Source of the DNA: Psococerastis gibbosa
Lineage: Eukaryota > Arthropoda > Insecta > Psocodea > Psocidae
NCBI GenBank assembly: GCA_963971405.1
Contig: OZ020484.1
Coordinates: 4,588,001-4,652,000 of the forward strand
Direction: 5' to 3'
DNA: 64,000 nt
In this document: positions 63,310 through 64,000 of the stretch, in pieces
Position numbering within the stretch: position 1 is the first letter of the stretch
How the letters are laid out: each line of letters opens with the position of its first letter
The notes under the pieces: generated by a model
Database searches by the model: none
What the model saw: only the letters and a program-made list of their open reading frames with translations
Told to the model about the DNA's origin: nothing
Position numbers and translations under genes: made by a program

Positions 63310-64000
63310 GTAAGTAAGTAAGTATTTATTAATCAAAAAACGCAATACAATTAATAAATATCCAAGGGCCACACTAAGTGCACCCTGTGAAGGGGACTTG
63401 CGCCGTGGCCCTTAAAACTATTACAAAACAAAAACATTACATATTACTATACATTACATAACAAATAATTATAAATAATGGTCTAAAACACTTACAAATC
63501 GTGGAATATTATATCCATTTATTTATATTTATGTTATATTATTTTATTTTAACATTATCGCTTTAAAATATCATTAAGTTCAGTAAAAGGCATATTATAA
63601 TTTTTTTTTGTGATTGTTCTAAATTTAAAAAAACTGTCAGTATAATACCGTACTTTAATTTCCTTAGGCAAAGCATTAAAAACCTTGACGGCTCTGAAAT
63701 TTGGCGATTGTTTAAAGTGCTCAACGAAAGGACGCTCTGTTTTCAAGTTATTGGCTACGCTGTGTCTGGTATGAAGGGCATGAGTGGAACTCACACTATT
63801 TATTTGAGAATTTTTTGTAATTGTTATTAGACCTGCACCTGTACCCAATGGTGCATGAAGGGCTCTGACAGCCTCACAAATTTCCCTAAATTCATTTTAG
63901 ATAAGTGCTTTCCTCAGCCAGCCTCGGACGCCCAGCAGAAGTAGGTCTTGTTCTACGTCGTTGCATAGCCATTGCAGTCTAGGTCTTCTAAGGGCGCAAG
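63310..64000 (-). pseudogene. LINE tail(s) in the Kelch-like intron
   Basis: A TAAG microsatellite at about 63315-63330 marks the 3' end on the minus strand. The minus frame 63555-63848 reads THALHTRHSVANNL and NFRAVKVFNALPKEIKVRYY, a usual non-LTR C-terminus. Beyond 63848 a different tail (RRPRLQWLCNDVEQDLLLLG, then after a stop REICEAVRALH) suggests either a second element or a rearranged junction. It continues past the window edge. Confidence 0.65.

Overview
The window is nuclear DNA from an animal. Coding regions are split by GT-AG introns, and the intergenic DNA is AT-rich and crowded with short inverted-repeat DNA transposons, tRNA-derived SINEs and truncated LINE fragments. The host proteins (CTR9, PUS7, RpL5, an NKRF-like protein, UAP1 and a Kelch-like protein) are conserved in metazoans. 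The LINE tails and the mariner-like transposase remnant resemble those common in arthropods, so an insect or other arthropod with a large, repeat-rich genome is the best guess. The species cannot be fixed from the sequence.

Gene layout: the 3' half of CTR9 (+, 354-7474, six exons, Paf1 complex); PUS7 (-, 11964-13868, intact single exon); RpL5 (+, 14126-20825, five exons), divergent from PUS7 across a 257-bp spacer; an NKRF/XTBD-domain gene (+, 23626-30191, six exons: XTBD, dsRNA-binding, G-patch, R3H); UAP1 (-, 40545-41987, intact single exon); and the last coding exon of a KLHL1/4/5-type Kelch-like gene (-, 63056-63284). All spliced models keep codon phase across every junction. The genes are housekeeping: transcription elongation, RNA pseudouridylation, ribosome and 5S RNP assembly, an XRN2-type RNA-processing partner, and UDP-GlcNAc supply. 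They do not form an operon or an obvious pathway cluster.

Mobile DNA fills the rest. Recognisable families are: non-autonomous hAT elements with 8-bp target duplications (1759, 5347, 22780, 48600); palindromic elements flanked by TTAA (7763, 36322, 38382); a 2.3-kb Tc1/mariner-like element (9181-11475) whose transposase remnant is split by a 1.44-kb foldback element; a TA-targeting palindromic MITE that has inserted into the centre of its own kind at two loci (21978, 32690), one of these sitting inside a third MITE; seven copies of one tRNA-derived SINE; other tRNA-like SINE heads; LINE remnants, including one filling RpL5 intron 4 antisense; and a BEL/Pao integrase scrap. Tandem repeats include a four-unit array carrying CTCF-core-like motifs (49131-49600) and a 36-bp x3 array (45194-45301).

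I see no clearly new gene system. The most informative structures are the nested transposons with readable empty sites, the duplicated RS exon of CTR9, the possible dual-frame exon of the NKRF-like gene, and the tandem CTCF-like motifs.
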